This document shows, piece by piece, positions 6,276 through 6,665 of a stretch of 6,665 nucleotides of DNA (position 1 is its first letter; each line of letters starts with the position of its first letter). Location of the stretch: contig NZ_PIZH01000095.1 in the NCBI RefSeq assembly GCF_002835825.1, forward strand, positions 1 through 6,665. The letters are read 5' to 3'. The DNA comes from Methanoregula sp. Lineage in GTDB: Archaea > Halobacteriota > Methanomicrobia > Methanomicrobiales > Methanospirillaceae. The notes under the pieces are model-generated. The model searched no databases. It saw nothing but the letters and a program-made list of their open reading frames with translations, and had not been told where the DNA came from. A program made the translations under genes and the position numbers.

Positions 6276-6566
6276 TCAACTCATCCCGATTTCTTTCGCA
6301 AATGTTTCGAAGGTATTACCGTACAATCCGGTTAACCTGTATGCGTCGCGATAAAGAAGGCGCCCATCTCGTACTGCAATGATTACTGCTTCTGCAAAAC
6401 GACGACCAATTGCCGCTCGCTGATTATCATAAAAATTGCCCCCACCTTCCTGAGATGCAAGCTCCTCTCTTCTTTTTTGTTCAGATTCCTGATAAAATTC
6501 TTCGAATTCCTGTTTGTTTATGAGATCGAGATTGGTAATCCTGTACGCACCTACCAGCTCACTCAC
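6276..6566 (-). CDS. Residual ORF: C-terminal domain of an ImmA/IrrE-type partner of DUF4411
   Basis: A 96-residue frame opens at a GTG (6566-6564) and ends in TGA 4 nt before the DUF4411 ATG. Its sequence matches the C-terminal part of the HTH-ImmA/IrrE proteins that accompany DUF4411: VSELVGAYRITNLDLI, a charged helix (about 15-40), the glycine motif GGGNFYDNQRAAIGRRFAEAV, and RLLYRDAYRLTG. The HExxH zinc-peptidase motif and the HTH of the full family are not in this ORF. The upstream frame encodes more of the family but is interrupted by stops, so this is most simply a pseudogene remnant. It may still be translated: an AT-rich TACTAAAAAATT lies about 22 nt before the GTG, though no clear Shine-Dalgarno is present. 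The GTG itself sits inside the conserved KVSELV block, not at a natural domain edge. Confidence 0.6.
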   Translation of the reverse strand: MSELVGAYRITNLDLINKQEFEEFYQESEQKRREELASQEGGGNFYDNQRAAIGRRFAEAVIIAVRDGRLLYRDAYRLTGLYGNTFETFAKEIGMS

Positions 6567-6665
6567 CTTAAAGTATCGGGCAATTTTTTAGTATCGATCT
6601 TCTTATTTCTTCACGGTGTGCCGTACATGTTGTAGCTTTTTTTCCGGAACATAAATTTACGCCGC
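6276..6665 (-). pseudogene. Decayed ImmA/IrrE-family antitoxin-like gene, partial at the window edge
   Basis: Extending the residual C-terminal frame to the window edge without any frameshift gives AA*IYVPEKKLQHV, then HTVKK*EDRY*KIARYFKVSELV (* = stop). These are ordinary ImmA/IrrE features: an AAE-[IF]-x-[VM]-P block after the zinc-binding region, then the small helical segment ending in a (I/L)AR-x-F-KVSELV motif. Three TAA stops interrupt it at 6657-6659, 6603-6605 and 6588-6590. The first replaces the expected conserved Glu (GAA) by a single base change. TAA is not read as pyrrolysine in methanogens (that is TAG), so recoding is unlikely. The N-terminal HTH and HExxH portion would lie beyond 6665. 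The family call is from remembered motif patterns and no alignment was run. Confidence 0.7.

Noticed and set aside
6588..6659. TAA codons read as sense (recoded) in the ImmA/IrrE-like frame
   Set aside because: Known methanogen recoding uses TAG for pyrrolysine and TGA for selenocysteine in some lineages, not TAA. Other genes here, including uvrA and DUF4411, end in TAA, so the three codons are best read as disruptive stops.

Overview
This window looks like the chromosome of a methanogenic archaeon, most likely of the Methanomicrobiales (Methanoregula/Methanosphaerula-like). That placement is an inference. It rests on an archaeal TFS-type transcript cleavage factor, AT-rich TATA-like boxes about 30 nt upstream of three start codons (the leaderless archaeal pattern), and a bacterial-type UvrA and UvrC, which mesophilic methanogens are known to carry. 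No rRNA, tRNA, CRISPR array or insertion sequence was found.

Layout, left to right. At 1-171 on the minus strand the window cuts a gene whose visible N-terminus is very hydrophobic. Its family is unknown. A TFS gene (327-641, +) follows, then a convergent uvrC (749-2344, -); the two share a 107-nt spacer holding a T-tract and an inverted repeat. A 214-nt divergent spacer with three inverted repeats separates uvrC from a small stand-alone TPR protein (2559-2813, +). That gene converges on a full-length uvrA (2846-5671, -). UvrA and UvrC are two of the three parts of the UvrABC excision nuclease. uvrB is not in the window. Up to about 5.75 kb the DNA is GC-rich with strongly G/C-ending codons.

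From about 5.76 kb to the right edge the DNA becomes AT-richer with relaxed codon use. It carries what looks like an acquired toxin-antitoxin pair on the minus strand: a DUF4411 PIN-domain protein (5759-6271) and, 4 nt upstream of it, an ImmA/IrrE-type partner. The PIN protein keeps its four acidic active-site residues. The partner is broken: its reading frame continues to the window edge with recognisable family sequence but is interrupted by three TAA stops (6657-6659, 6603-6605, 6588-6590). Only a 96-residue C-terminal ORF stays open. An apparently intact toxin beside a decayed partner is the most interesting point here.

No clearly new multi-gene system is visible. Other points worth a second look are a UvrC that lacks the C-terminal helix-hairpin-helix domain, an inverted repeat over the predicted transcription start and ribosome-binding region of the TPR gene, and the overlooked partial membrane-protein gene with a homopolymer at its 5' end.
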